The translations under genes were made by a program, and so were the position numbers. 36,823 bases of DNA from an uncultured Adlercreutzia sp. (lineage in GTDB: Bacteria; Actinomycetota; Coriobacteriia; Coriobacteriales; Eggerthellaceae). The DNA lies in NCBI GenBank assembly GCA_902478715.1, contig CABSMC010000018.1:1-36823 (forward strand), in the 5' to 3' direction. Of this stretch, positions 7,340 to 15,872 are shown one piece after another. Position 1 is the stretch's first letter; the number at the start of each line of letters is the position of its first letter. The notes beneath the pieces were generated by a model. The model did no database searches and was not told the DNA's origin. It was given only the letters and a program-made list of their open reading frames with translations.

Positions 7340-9856
7340 ATGGCCCAACGAGAGATAATTCAGCAGGAGACGATACAGCAGGAGACGACTCGGCAAGAGG
7401 CGCCGCAGCACGACGGCGAAGCGCCCCGGGCCAACCTGCGCCTGGCTATTGACGGCATGCACTGCGCGAACTGCGCGGCCAACATCGAGAAGCACTACCG
7501 CGCCACGCCCGGCGTCGTCGATGTGGCGGTGAACCTGGCCAACAACACGGGGCGCGTGGTGTTCGACCCGGCCCAGGCCAGCGTAGACGACATGCTCGCC
7601 GTTTTCGACAACCTGTCCTTCACGGCCGAGATCATCCCCGAGGACGCACCGCTGGTGGACGAGAAGCGGCGCGCCCGCGAGGCCGCCCGGGCCAAGCGGG
7701 ACCGCAAGGTGTTCGGCGTGGCGGCCGTGCTCACGGTGATCATCGTGGCCATCGGCATGATTCCAGGCTGGCACATGGGGGTGGGCGCGGCCCTGGCGGG
7801 GCTGTTCGTGCCCGAGCCCACCCATGTGCAGGCCATGTTCGCGGCGAACCTGCTGCTTTTGGCGCTTACGGCGCCAGTGCAGTTCGGCTGCGGCGCGCGG
7901 TTCTACAAGGGCGCGTGGGGCTCCCTTAAGGGCGGCTCGGCGAACATGGATGTGCTCGTGGCGCTCAGTACTTCCATCGCGTTTCTGTTCTCGCTGTGGA
8001 TCACGTTTCTGCCGGTGGTCACGGGGGACTGGGAAAGCCATGCGGCGCTCGCCATCAACGATGGCATGCCCTATTTCGAGACCTGCGCCATGCTCATCAC
8101 CTTCGTGCTGTTCGGCAAGATGCTGGAGAGCCGCGCCAAGGGCGCCACGAACCAGGCCATCGAGTCGCTCATGAATCTCACCCCGCCCACGGCGCGCGTG
8201 GTCCGCGGCGGCGAGGAGCGCGAGGTGCCGCTCGCTCAGGTGGTGGCCGGGGATACCGTGCTCGTGCGGCCGGGCGAGAAGATGCCCGTGGACGGCGTAG
8301 TGATGGAAGGCGCCACGGAAGTGGACGAGTCCATGCTCACCGGCGAGACGCTGCCCGTGGTAAAGGCCGCGGGCGACGCGGTGACCGGGGGCACCCAGAA
8401 CACTACCGGCGCGGTGACCGTGCGCGCCCTGCGCGTGGGCGCCGACTCCACGCTGGCCCGCATCGTGCGCGCCGTGGAGGACGCCCAGGGCACGAAAGCC
8501 CCCATCCAGCGCATCGCCGACCGCATTGCGGCGGTGTTCGTGCCCGCCATCCTGCTGATCGCGCTCGTCGTGTTCTGCGTATGGCTCTTCCTCGTGCCGG
8601 CCGGCCCCGACGGCCGCCTGGTGCAGGCGCTCATGCCGGCCATCGCCGTCATCTGCGTGGCCTGCCCCTGCGCGCTGGGCCTGGCGACCCCCACGGCGCT
8701 CACCGTGGGCATGGGGAAGGGCGCCCAGCTCGGCGTGCTCATCAAGGACGGCACCGTGCTGGAGACCATGGGCAACCTCACGGCGGCCGTCTTCGACAAG
8801 ACGGGCACCCTTACGCAGGGCGAGCCGGTCGTCGTGGCCTGCGATGTTCCGGATGACGCCCTGCGCTTGGCCGCCGCCCTGGAAGCGAAAAGCGAGCACC
8901 CTCTGGCCCGCGCTGTGGTGACCTATGCGACCGGGCGTGGCCTGGGGCCACTGCCCGCGGCCGAGTCCTTCGAGGCCGTGGTCGGCGAGGGCGTGCGCGG
9001 CATCGTGGAGGGCCATGAGGTGTTCGTGGGCGTCGGGAAGGCCGAGGGCGAGGGAGCCGAAGCCGGGGCCTCGGGATCCCTCGTCTCCGTCGACGGTGCG
9101 CCTGCGGGCCGCATCCAGTTCCGCGACGAGCCCGAGCCGGACGCGGCGGCCACGGTGCGCGAGCTGTCCCGCGACTTCGCTGTGACCTCCTACATGGTCA
9201 CCGGCGACGCAGCGCCCACGGCCCGGGCCATCGCCGAGGAAGTGGGCATCGCGCCCGACCACGTGTTCGCCGGCGTGAAGCCGCTGGAGAAGGCCGATTG
9301 CGTGCGCGCCGTGCGGGGCGCCGCCGATATTGCCATGCTCGGCAATGCCGCCGCCGAGGCCCGCGATACCGAGAAGGACGACGAGCGCATTTTGGAAATG
9401 GAAGTGACCGACCCCGCCTTCATAGCCGCCTCCGACCCCGACATGGGCATTCCCGCCGAGCCGGTGCCCCTGGAGTCGCCCGCGGATGCCGCCCAGGACG
9501 CGGCCGCCGGCGCGAAGACCGTCGTTGCCTTCGTGGGCGACGGCATCAACGACGCCCCGGCGCTGGCCGCCGCCGACATCGGCGTGGCGCTGGCCTCGGG
9601 CACCGATGTGGCTCTGGACGCCGGAAGCGTGGTGCTCATGCGCAACCGCCTGTCCGACCTCATCGTGGCTTTGCGTCTGTCGAAGGCCACCATGCGCAAG
9701 ATCAAGCAGAACCTGTTCTGGGCGCTCATCTACAACTGCATCATGATTCCGCTAGCCGCCGTGGGCATCCTCGCCCCGGCCCTCGCCGGCGCCGCCATGG
9801 CCCTCTCCAGCGTCAGCGTCGTCAGCAACTCCCTTCTGCTGAAACGGTTCAAGTAG
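7340..9856 (+). CDS. copA: P1B-type copper-exporting ATPase
   Basis: Pumps Cu(I) out of the cytoplasm. 838 residues. There is one N-terminal heavy-metal-associated domain with GMHCANC (Cys42, Cys45). The transport motif Cys442-Pro443-Cys444 lies in a membrane helix, the phosphorylated Asp486 is in DKTGT, TGE is at the actuator domain (LTGETLP), the SEHPLA nucleotide-binding motif is present, and GDGINDAP is at 733-740. Between KPLEK (647-651) and GDGIND there are about 80 residues instead of about 20: an acidic, Ala-rich insertion of about 60 residues in the phosphorylation domain. The N-terminus has a short QQET-type repeat encoded by three 15-nt units. It starts 12 bp after csoR behind AAGGAAGG. 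Confidence 0.95.
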   Translation: MAQREIIQQETIQQETTRQEAPQHDGEAPRANLRLAIDGMHCANCAANIEKHYRATPGVVDVAVNLANNTGRVVFDPAQASVDDMLAVFDNLSFTAEIIPEDAPLVDEKRRAREAARAKRDRKVFGVAAVLTVIIVAIGMIPGWHMGVGAALAGLFVPEPTHVQAMFAANLLLLALTAPVQFGCGARFYKGAWGSLKGGSANMDVLVALSTSIAFLFSLWITFLPVVTGDWESHAALAINDGMPYFETCAMLITFVLFGKMLESRAKGATNQAIESLMNLTPPTARVVRGGEEREVPLAQVVAGDTVLVRPGEKMPVDGVVMEGATEVDESMLTGETLPVVKAAGDAVTGGTQNTTGAVTVRALRVGADSTLARIVRAVEDAQGTKAPIQRIADRIAAVFVPAILLIALVVFCVWLFLVPAGPDGRLVQALMPAIAVICVACPCALGLATPTALTVGMGKGAQLGVLIKDGTVLETMGNLTAAVFDKTGTLTQGEPVVVACDVPDDALRLAAALEAKSEHPLARAVVTYATGRGLGPLPAAESFEAVVGEGVRGIVEGHEVFVGVGKAEGEGAEAGASGSLVSVDGAPAGRIQFRDEPEPDAAATVRELSRDFAVTSYMVTGDAAPTARAIAEEVGIAPDHVFAGVKPLEKADCVRAVRGAADIAMLGNAAAEARDTEKDDERILEMEVTDPAFIAASDPDMGIPAEPVPLESPADAAQDAAAGAKTVVAFVGDGINDAPALAAADIGVALASGTDVALDAGSVVLMRNRLSDLIVALRLSKATMRKIKQNLFWALIYNCIMIPLAAVGILAPALAGAAMALSSVSVVSNSLLLKRFK

Positions 9857-9869
9857 AAGGGAGCGCGGT

Positions 9870-10385
9870 CTACCCCTCCATCCGGAAGCGCCAGGCGCAG
9901 TTGCAGGTTTCGTCGGTGATGTCGGGAAAGCAGCTGACGCATTCGCAGTGGATGCGATCGTCCAGGGCGGCGGCGAAGCCGGCGTATTCCAACTCGCCGA
10001 CGCTTTTGCAGGGATGAAAGTCCATCCCCTTGCGCGCGCGGGCGTTCTGCACGCGGCAGTCGATGATGCGGAACACGAGAGAGCCGTCGTCTTCCCAGCG
10101 AATCTCCCATTCGTTCGCAAGTGAGGTGCAGCGTAAAGGCAGCGCTTCGGCGAGTCCCTCGAGCCCGCAGCTATCCGGAAGGTCGAGCAGCTTCTTCAGG
10201 CGCCGGGCCTCGCTAGGCACGAAGCGTCGCCAGGCTGCGCGGTCGTGCTCCATGGCCGTGTCCATGCCCTGCTCGCGTTCCAGCGATTGGAACCATGTTC
10301 CGTCCAGCGCGATGAGGTCCTTCGCGGTGATTTCCAAAAGCTCGACCAGCTCTTCACGTGTCAGCGCGTCCAATCCTTGGGCCAT
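9870..10385 (-). CDS. DUF6125-like cysteine-rich protein
   Basis: 171-residue soluble protein of unknown function. Its pattern (WFQSLEREQGMDTAMEHDRAAWRRF, then CRVQNARARKG, HPCKSVG.LEYA.FA...IHCECVSCFPD and C-terminal CNCAWRF) resembles the DUF6125 family, common in Eggerthellaceae and clostridia. Conserved cysteines at 110, 126, 147, 149, 152, 161 and 163 suggest a metal or cofactor site; this is inference. The chosen start is ATG 10385 behind GAGGAGG; the frame is open 19 codons further upstream but over the predicted promoter. It is convergent with copA, 13 bp apart, and no functional link to copper can be shown. Confidence 0.75.
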   Translation of the reverse strand: MAQGLDALTREELVELLEITAKDLIALDGTWFQSLEREQGMDTAMEHDRAAWRRFVPSEARRLKKLLDLPDSCGLEGLAEALPLRCTSLANEWEIRWEDDGSLVFRIIDCRVQNARARKGMDFHPCKSVGELEYAGFAAALDDRIHCECVSCFPDITDETCNCAWRFRMEG

Positions 10386-10412
10386 GGTCGCCTCCTCAAA
10401 ATCGTTGATGCA

Positions 10413-10442
10413 AGTATAGGAGCCACGCGGCATAACAGTCAT
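10413..10442 (-). promoter_or_regulatory. predicted promoter of the DUF6125 gene
   Basis: On the minus strand, ATGACT (10437-10442) and TATACT (10413-10418) are spaced by 18 bp, with the ATG 28 bases beyond the -10. The -10 matches consensus at five of six positions; the -35 is weak. Confidence 0.4.
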
Positions 10443-10546
10443 GGTGTTTCTGCGGACAACGCGGGCAAATTGCGAGAACTGTCCGCAAAGCCCCGTAGTG
10501 CGTCACGAGCATGCAGAGGAAACGACGCCAAGCTCTCCGATGCAAA

Positions 10547-10628
10547 GCGGGCCCCGAAAACGGGGCCCGCGGGAGGGGAGGGTTCCAAAGGGGGCGCGCC
10601 GCCGTGAGGGAGGGGGCTGGCGGCGCGC
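10547..10628 (-). terminator. tandem GC hairpins downstream of the truncated reductase
   Basis: Two perfect 10-bp stems lie just past the reductase stop: 10594-10603 with 10619-10628 (15-nt loop) and 10547-10556 with 10561-10570 (AAAA loop on the plus strand). Only short T runs (CCCCTTT, TTTGC) follow on the minus strand, so they are poor but plausible terminators. The rest of 10443-10645 shows nothing recognisable. Confidence 0.5.
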
Positions 10629-10645
10629 ACCTTTCCGCTGAACGG

Positions 10646-11683
10646 TTAGTCGCCCAGGGTGTCCACCGGCTCGTCGAGCAGGCCGAGGGCCGAGCGGGCC
10701 GCCAGCACGCCGAAGGTCCAGGCACGGCCGTGGGAGCCGCCAGTGATGAACAGCGGGTAGTCGTCGCCGTAGTAGGAGCCCGACGCGTTGCCCGCGGCGT
10801 ACAGGCCGCCCATAGGCTCGCCTGCCTCGTTCAGCACCTCGAGCTTCTCGTTGATAGTGAGGCCGCCGGCGGTGCACAGCAGGCCGGGCATGCGCTTGAT
10901 GGCGTAGAAGGGGGCCTCCTTGATGCCGTTGTAAGTCATGAACGTGCTGTCGACGCCGAAGTCCTCGTCCTTGCCGGCATCCACCAGCTCGTTGTAGCGG
11001 GCCACCGTGGCGAGGAAGTTCTCCTTGTTGATGCCGCACTTGTCGGCCAGCTCCTCAAGCGTGTTCGCCTCGATGATGGCGCCACGCTCCAGCGCGTCGG
11101 CCCAGTCGTTGGCCGGATCGGCCGTGGAGCGGCTGTGGCTGTTGGGGTGCTTGTAGTCGCCCTTGGGGGCGTGCGCATCCCAGTTCTTGTCGATGATCTG
11201 GAAGGCGGTCATCTCGGGCTGGAAGCGCACCTGGGTCACATGGCTCTGGTAGCCCAAGTTCTCATTGCCGAAGCGCTCCCCGTTGAGGTTCACGCGCAGC
11301 CACGGAATGCCGGAGTAGGGGGCGTTGCCCTCGGGCATCCAGGTGGGGTCGAAGTGCATCATCATGGTGTGGGGAGCCGGATCCATGGAAGCGCCGGCCC
11401 ACAGCGCCATCTTGTGGCCGTCGCCGGTGTTGCAGGGAGCGCCGTGCATGCTCTGCACACCCTTCATAATGGGGCAGAAGGCCTCCAGCATCTCCTCGTC
11501 GTCGGAGGTGTCGCCGGTGCAGAGGATGACGCCCTTGGAGGCGTTCACCTTCACATAGCCCTCTTTGCTCTCGCCAATGACGCCGGTCACATGTCCCGAC
11601 TCGTCCTGCAGAAGCTGCACGGCGGGCGTGTTGTAGCGGATATCGGCGCCGGCGGCCACGGCCTTCTCGGCGATGGCGTCCAA
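10646..11683 (-). pseudogene. FAD-dependent fumarate-reductase-like protein, 5'-truncated
   Basis: About 345 residues of the C-terminal part of an FAD_binding_2/flavocytochrome-c-type reductase, a family that is extremely abundant in Eggerthellaceae. Recognisable parts are ADIRYNTPAVQLLQD...VTGV, KGVILCTGD, RVNLNGERFGNE and the C-terminal GGLYAAGNASGSYY...GGSHGRAWTFG. The N-terminal FAD-binding GxGxxG region and any Tat signal (about 200 residues in intact relatives) are missing. The frame can begin at TTG 11683 and is open only to a TGA at 11744-11746, within the opposing luxR gene. The missing segment would lie where luxR begins. It is probably a decayed gene or a deletion scar; an assembly join is also possible. 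Electron acceptor unknown. Confidence 0.8.
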
Positions 11684-11697
11684 AACAGGGAGGGCGT

Positions 11698-13125
11698 ATG
11701 GACGAGAGGGAGACGGCCGGCCGATCGGTTTGGAAGGGACGGCTCATCGAGATGCCCTTTGCCTTTACGGGCATGGGGCTGTTCCGCGCATGGACGGAGA
11801 CGGTGTACTCCAACGGCGCCCTCGCGTTCCCCGCTCAGGATGCGACGGGCTTCGGCTTCGCGGCCTTCAACATGATCGCTGCCGTCGTACTCGTTGCGCT
11901 GGCCCTGTCCTCGCGGCGCATCGCGCCGCTCTACGGCAAGCGGGCCGTGCCCTGGGTCACGGGCGCGTGCATGATAGCGTCGGCGTGTCTGAACTTCTCG
12001 ACGATCTACTTCCCAGAGCTCGCCCCCTTCTTCGGGGCCCCGGCTGCAGTGCTGGGGGCGGTGGGCATCGCGCTCATCATCCTTTTGTGGTCGGAGCTGT
12101 TCGGCTGCTTGAATCCCTTCCGGGTGGCGCTGTACTTCTCGGGCGGCCTGGTGGTAGGCGCCCTCGTTCTGTGGCTGTTCAAAGGCCTGGCCATTCCGTG
12201 GCTGTGGGTGTGCACCTGCCTGGTGCCGGTCGTGAGCCTCGTCTGCCTGCGCCGCGCCTATGACCTGCTCCCCGACGACGAGCGTCCGCGCCGGTCGTGG
12301 GGCACCTTCTCCTTCCCGTGGAAGCCCATCGCCGTGATGGCTCTCTACTCGCTGGCCTACGGCATGTGTGAGCGCGTGTTCGGAAGCGAGCTGGGCATTC
12401 ACTCGGGGCTCGGATGCGTGGCGGCGGCCGGTGCGGTCTACCTGGTGGTGTGCCTGCGCCGCGACCGGCTGCACCTGTCGTTCGCCTATCGCGCTGCCTG
12501 CCCGCTTCTTCTGGCGTCGCTGCTTCCCCTGTGGATGCTCGGCCCCATCGGCGGCGAGCTGGCGAGCTTCTGCGCTCTGGCCGCCTACACCTTCGTGCTC
12601 ATCGTCATCATGGTGGTGCTGAGCAATTTGACGTACCAGTACGGATTCAATGCCGTGTGGCTGTTCGGCATCGAGCGGGCCGTGCGGCTCGTGTCCGTGC
12701 AGGCGGGGCTCGCCGCTACAGAGGCGCTGACCGATTCGTCGTTCGGCTACCTGGCGCTGTGCGTCGTGGTGGCCGTCGCCGTTGTGGTGGCCACGGCCCT
12801 CTTTCTTTCCGAGAAGCAGCTGACCACGCCGTGGGGGACGGTGCTGAAGACGCTTTCGGGGCAGAGCTTCGGCGACCGCTCGCGTATCGGCGCCAAATGC
12901 GACGAGCTGAGCAAGCAGTTCGGGCTCACCTCGCGGGAGGCGGAGATTCTCACGCTGCTCGCCCAGGGCAAGCAGCAAGGGCAGATCGCCCACGACCTCT
13001 ACATCGCCCCCAGCACGGTGAAGACCCACATCAAGCACCTCTATCAGAAGCTGGGCGTCCATTCGCGCAAGGGGCTCTGCGATCTGGTGGGCGTGGAGGC
13101 GGGCCGTGCCGGCTGTGAGAAATAA
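11698..13125 (+). CDS. membrane-bound LuxR-type transcriptional regulator
   Basis: 475 residues: about twelve hydrophobic segments from residue 20 to about 375, then a cytoplasmic LuxR/GerE helix-turn-helix (about 408-465) with LTSREAEILTLLAQGK...IAHDLYIAPSTVKTHIKHLYQKLGVHSR. This membrane-LuxR architecture is characteristic of Eggerthellaceae, where such genes commonly sit beside a reductase gene they may control. Here the neighbouring divergent reductase has lost its 5' end, so the usual divergent promoter region is absent. The ATG at 11698 has AGGGAGGG closely upstream. Ligand unknown. Confidence 0.87.
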   Translation: MDERETAGRSVWKGRLIEMPFAFTGMGLFRAWTETVYSNGALAFPAQDATGFGFAAFNMIAAVVLVALALSSRRIAPLYGKRAVPWVTGACMIASACLNFSTIYFPELAPFFGAPAAVLGAVGIALIILLWSELFGCLNPFRVALYFSGGLVVGALVLWLFKGLAIPWLWVCTCLVPVVSLVCLRRAYDLLPDDERPRRSWGTFSFPWKPIAVMALYSLAYGMCERVFGSELGIHSGLGCVAAAGAVYLVVCLRRDRLHLSFAYRAACPLLLASLLPLWMLGPIGGELASFCALAAYTFVLIVIMVVLSNLTYQYGFNAVWLFGIERAVRLVSVQAGLAATEALTDSSFGYLALCVVVAVAVVVATALFLSEKQLTTPWGTVLKTLSGQSFGDRSRIGAKCDELSKQFGLTSREAEILTLLAQGKQQGQIAHDLYIAPSTVKTHIKHLYQKLGVHSRKGLCDLVGVEAGRAGCEK

Positions 13126-13280
13126 CGGAGCATCTCCGGATGGCGAGATCCTTGCGCTATACTTTCTTTCCAGCAAACGATAGCGCGCAAACGGTTCTTC
13201 CGGACGTTTGAGGCGGCGCCGGTGCGGTGCCCCTGGACAAGCGTGCTTCGCTTCGAATGCAGAACGAGGAAAGGCGTTTC

Positions 13281-14657
13281 ATGGAAACTGCTGCGATTAT
13301 TTTGGCCGCGGGGGCCGGTACCCGTATGAAGTCGAAGAAGCCGAAGGTGGTTCACGAGGTGCTGGGCCGCCCGCTCGTGCGGTGGGTCGTGGAAGCGGCC
13401 AAGGAGGCGGGCGCCGATAGGGTCGTCACCGTGGTGGGGCATATGCGCGACCAGGTGATCCCTTTGGTGGAAGGCGATACCGAGGTCGTCGTGCAGGAGG
13501 CCCAGCGCGGCACGGCCGACGCGGTGCTGGCCGCCGCCGATGCCCTGGCCGGCTTCGACGGCGCCGTCGTGGTGCTCTCCGGCGACTCTCCGCTCATTCA
13601 GCCCGAGACCATTCGCCAGATGGCGGCCCTGCGCGAGGAGCACAACGCGGCGGTCATCGTGCTTACCATGGAGCTTGAAAACCCCTTCGGCTACGGTCGC
13701 ATCGTGCGCGACGGCGCCGGGGAGGTGGCCCGCATCGTCGAGCAGAAGGACGCGAGCCCCGAGGAAGCGGCCATCACCGAGTGCAACTCCGGCGTCTACT
13801 GCTTCGACGCCCGCGCCCTTTTCGACGCGCTTTCCCAGGTGAACTCCGACAACGCCCAGGGCGAGTTCTACCTCACCGACGTGCTGGCCATCAGCCGCGC
13901 CGCCGGGCGGCCCGTGCTCGCCTATAAGACGAGCGATGCGGAGCAGTGCCTGGGCGTGAACTCCCGCGACCAGCTGGCCGAAGCGACCCGCGTCATGCAG
14001 CGGCGCATCAACGACGCGCACATGGCCGCTGGCGTCACGATGTGGGATCCGGCCACGGCCTACATCGGCCCCGAGGTGGAGATCGCCCCCGACGTGGAGC
14101 TTCTGCCCAACGTCATGCTGCTGGGTAAGACGACGATCGGCGAGGACAGTGTTGTGGGCCCGAACAGCCGCCTGACCGACACGCGCGTCGGGTGCGGCTG
14201 CCGCATCGACGAGACCGTGGCGGTGGAGGCGCTCATCGATGACGGCGCCACCTGCGGTCCGCGCGCCTACCTGCGTCCGGCGGCGCACTTGTGCGAGGGC
14301 GCCAAGGCCGGCACCCATGTGGAGATCAAGAAATCCACCATCGGCAAGGGTTCGAAGGTGCCGCATCTGTCCTACATCGGCGACACCACCATGGGGGAGG
14401 GCGTGAACATCGGCGCCGGCTCCATCACCTGCAATTACGACGGCGCGAACAAGCACGCCACTATCATCGGGGACGGCGCCTTCATCGGGTCGGACACCAT
14501 GATGGTGGCGCCCGTGACCATCGGCGCCGGGGCGCTCGTGGGCGCCGGCTCCACCATCACCAAGGACGTGACGCCGGGAGCGCTGGCCCTCGGGCGCGCC
14601 AGACAGCAGGAGATAGAAGGCTGGGTGGCGGCGCACCCCATCGAGAAGAAGAAATAG
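13281..14657 (+). CDS. glmU: bifunctional UDP-GlcNAc pyrophosphorylase / glucosamine-1-P acetyltransferase
   Basis: Makes UDP-GlcNAc from glucosamine-1-phosphate in two steps. 458 residues, normal length. The N-terminal uridylyltransferase shows LAAGAGTRMKSKKPK (residues 8-22), GTADAVLAA and the ECNSGVY segment. The C-terminal left-handed beta-helix acetyltransferase has hexapeptide repeats and the near-invariant NIGAGSITCNYDGANKHAT and GSDTMMVAPVTIG. The start is ATG 13281 behind GAGGAAAGG; a GTG 18 codons upstream (13227) is in frame but lacks homology. A TATACT at 13158-13163 may be its -10, without a clear -35. prs follows. Confidence 0.96.
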   Translation: METAAIILAAGAGTRMKSKKPKVVHEVLGRPLVRWVVEAAKEAGADRVVTVVGHMRDQVIPLVEGDTEVVVQEAQRGTADAVLAAADALAGFDGAVVVLSGDSPLIQPETIRQMAALREEHNAAVIVLTMELENPFGYGRIVRDGAGEVARIVEQKDASPEEAAITECNSGVYCFDARALFDALSQVNSDNAQGEFYLTDVLAISRAAGRPVLAYKTSDAEQCLGVNSRDQLAEATRVMQRRINDAHMAAGVTMWDPATAYIGPEVEIAPDVELLPNVMLLGKTTIGEDSVVGPNSRLTDTRVGCGCRIDETVAVEALIDDGATCGPRAYLRPAAHLCEGAKAGTHVEIKKSTIGKGSKVPHLSYIGDTTMGEGVNIGAGSITCNYDGANKHATIIGDGAFIGSDTMMVAPVTIGAGALVGAGSTITKDVTPGALALGRARQQEIEGWVAAHPIEKKK

Positions 14658-14663
14658 TCGGTC

Positions 14664-14692
14664 GGGCCGCTTCAGCCCGCATGAAGCGGCCC
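14664..14692 (+). other. stem-loop between glmU and prs
   Basis: GGGCCGCTTCA (14664-14674) pairs perfectly with TGAAGCGGCCC (14682-14692) over a 7-nt loop. No T tract follows, so it may be an mRNA 3'-end or processing structure. A TACAAT at 14700-14705 could serve prs as a -10. Confidence 0.5.
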
Positions 14693-14745
14693 ATCGTACT
14701 ACAATAATCGAAGCTGAAAGACCCGTCGCAGAAGGGACGCACCCC

Positions 14746-15711
14746 ATGACCGAGATGACCAAGCGCATGATCCTGTTCTCCGGCTCGGTGAATCCGGAGC
14801 TGGCCGAGGAGATCGCCAAGTATCTGAACGTGAACCTCGGCAACATCAAGCACGAGAAGTTCGCCAACGGCGAGATCTACGCCCGCTATCAGGAGTCCAT
14901 CCGCGGCGCCGACGTGTTCCTCATCCAGTCGGTGTGCGCGAGCGAGACCTTCGACGTGAACGACGCCCTCATGGAGCTGCTCATCATGGCCGATGCCGCC
15001 AAGCGTGCAAGCGCCCGCTCCATCTCGGCGGTCATCGCGCACTACGGTTATGCCCGCCAGGATCGCAAGGCCGCCCCGCGCGAGCCCATCACGGCCAAGC
15101 TCGTGGCCGATCTGCTCGAGGTTTCCGGCATCGACAACATCATCACGGTGGATCTGCACCAGGACGCCATCCAGGGCTTCTTCGACATCCCCGTGAACCA
15201 TATGACGGCCATGCCCATCTTCGTCGATTACTTCCGCAACAAGGGCTTCGACCCCGAGCGTCTGTGCGTGGTCTCGCCGGACGTGGGCCGCGCGAAGGCG
15301 GCGAAGAAGTTCTCCACGGCGCTCGACTGCGATATCGCCATCATGCACAAGGACCGCCCGAAGCACAACCAGGCCGAGATCACGGCGCTCATCGGCGATG
15401 TCACCGACAAGATCTGCATCCTGAACGACGACATGATCGACACGGGCGGCTCGCTTGTGGCCGCGGCCGCCACGCTGAAGGCCAAGGGCGCCGCCGAGGT
15501 GTACGCCTGCGCCACCCACGGCCTGTTCTCCGGCCCGGCCTACGAGCGTCTGGAGAACTCCTGCATCGAAGAAGTGGTGGTCACCAATGCGGTGCCCGTG
15601 CCGCTCGCGCGCCAGACCGGCAAGATCAAGGTGCTCTCCATCGCGCCGCTGTTCGCGCAGACCATCGATGTGGTGTACAACAACGGCTCTATTGGGAAAT
15701 TGTTCGAATAG
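14746..15711 (+). CDS. prs: ribose-phosphate pyrophosphokinase
   Basis: Makes PRPP from ribose-5-phosphate and ATP, feeding nucleotide, His, Trp and NAD synthesis. 321 residues. Landmarks are FSGSVNPELAEEIAKYL, FANGEIYARYQESIRG, the catalytic flexible-loop ARQDRKAAPREPITAK, VDLHQDAIQGFFDIPV and the PRPP-binding NDDMIDTGGS (more often VDD...GGT). The ATG at 14746 has GAAGGG upstream; the second Met, at codon 4, is an alternative. It is followed by a structured repeat, then pth. glmU-prs-pth is a common actinobacterial and firmicute gene order. Confidence 0.96.
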   Translation: MTEMTKRMILFSGSVNPELAEEIAKYLNVNLGNIKHEKFANGEIYARYQESIRGADVFLIQSVCASETFDVNDALMELLIMADAAKRASARSISAVIAHYGYARQDRKAAPREPITAKLVADLLEVSGIDNIITVDLHQDAIQGFFDIPVNHMTAMPIFVDYFRNKGFDPERLCVVSPDVGRAKAAKKFSTALDCDIAIMHKDRPKHNQAEITALIGDVTDKICILNDDMIDTGGSLVAAAATLKAKGAAEVYACATHGLFSGPAYERLENSCIEEVVVTNAVPVPLARQTGKIKVLSIAPLFAQTIDVVYNNGSIGKLFE

Positions 15712-15725
15712 CTGCTTGGCTGTCC

Positions 15726-15855
15726 GGCCCGAGTCCCCGGGGAGGAAGCCCGCGCTCAAACAGCATTGAGGCGCAGGCCTCTCCGAGGGTTCGGGCTCTC
15801 CCTTTTTTGCACTTCAATGAACTGTGCGCGGGCCCCCTCCCCGGGGACTCGGGCC
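15726..15855 (+). repeat. structured repeat, family C copy 2 (large hairpin)
   Basis: A 20-bp perfect outer stem (15726-15745 with 15836-15855) and a further 8-bp stem GCCCGCGC/GCGCGGGC (15748-15755 with 15826-15833) enclose conserved single-stranded segments GCTCAAACAGCATT (from 15754) and AATGAACTG (15816-15824). An inner CATTGA/TCAATG stem follows (15764-15769 with 15814-15819). The conserved segments match family C copy 1 (465-584, opposite orientation), while the stems differ in sequence but keep pairing. It occupies most of the 161 bp between prs and pth. Confidence 0.83.
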
Positions 15856-15872
15856 TACTCTTCCAAAAGCGA

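Noticed and set aside
7340..7400. Short 15-nt tandem units at the copA start as a regulatory repeat
   Set aside because: They simply encode a Gln/Glu-rich N-terminal stretch before the metal-binding domain; three imperfect units are not striking.
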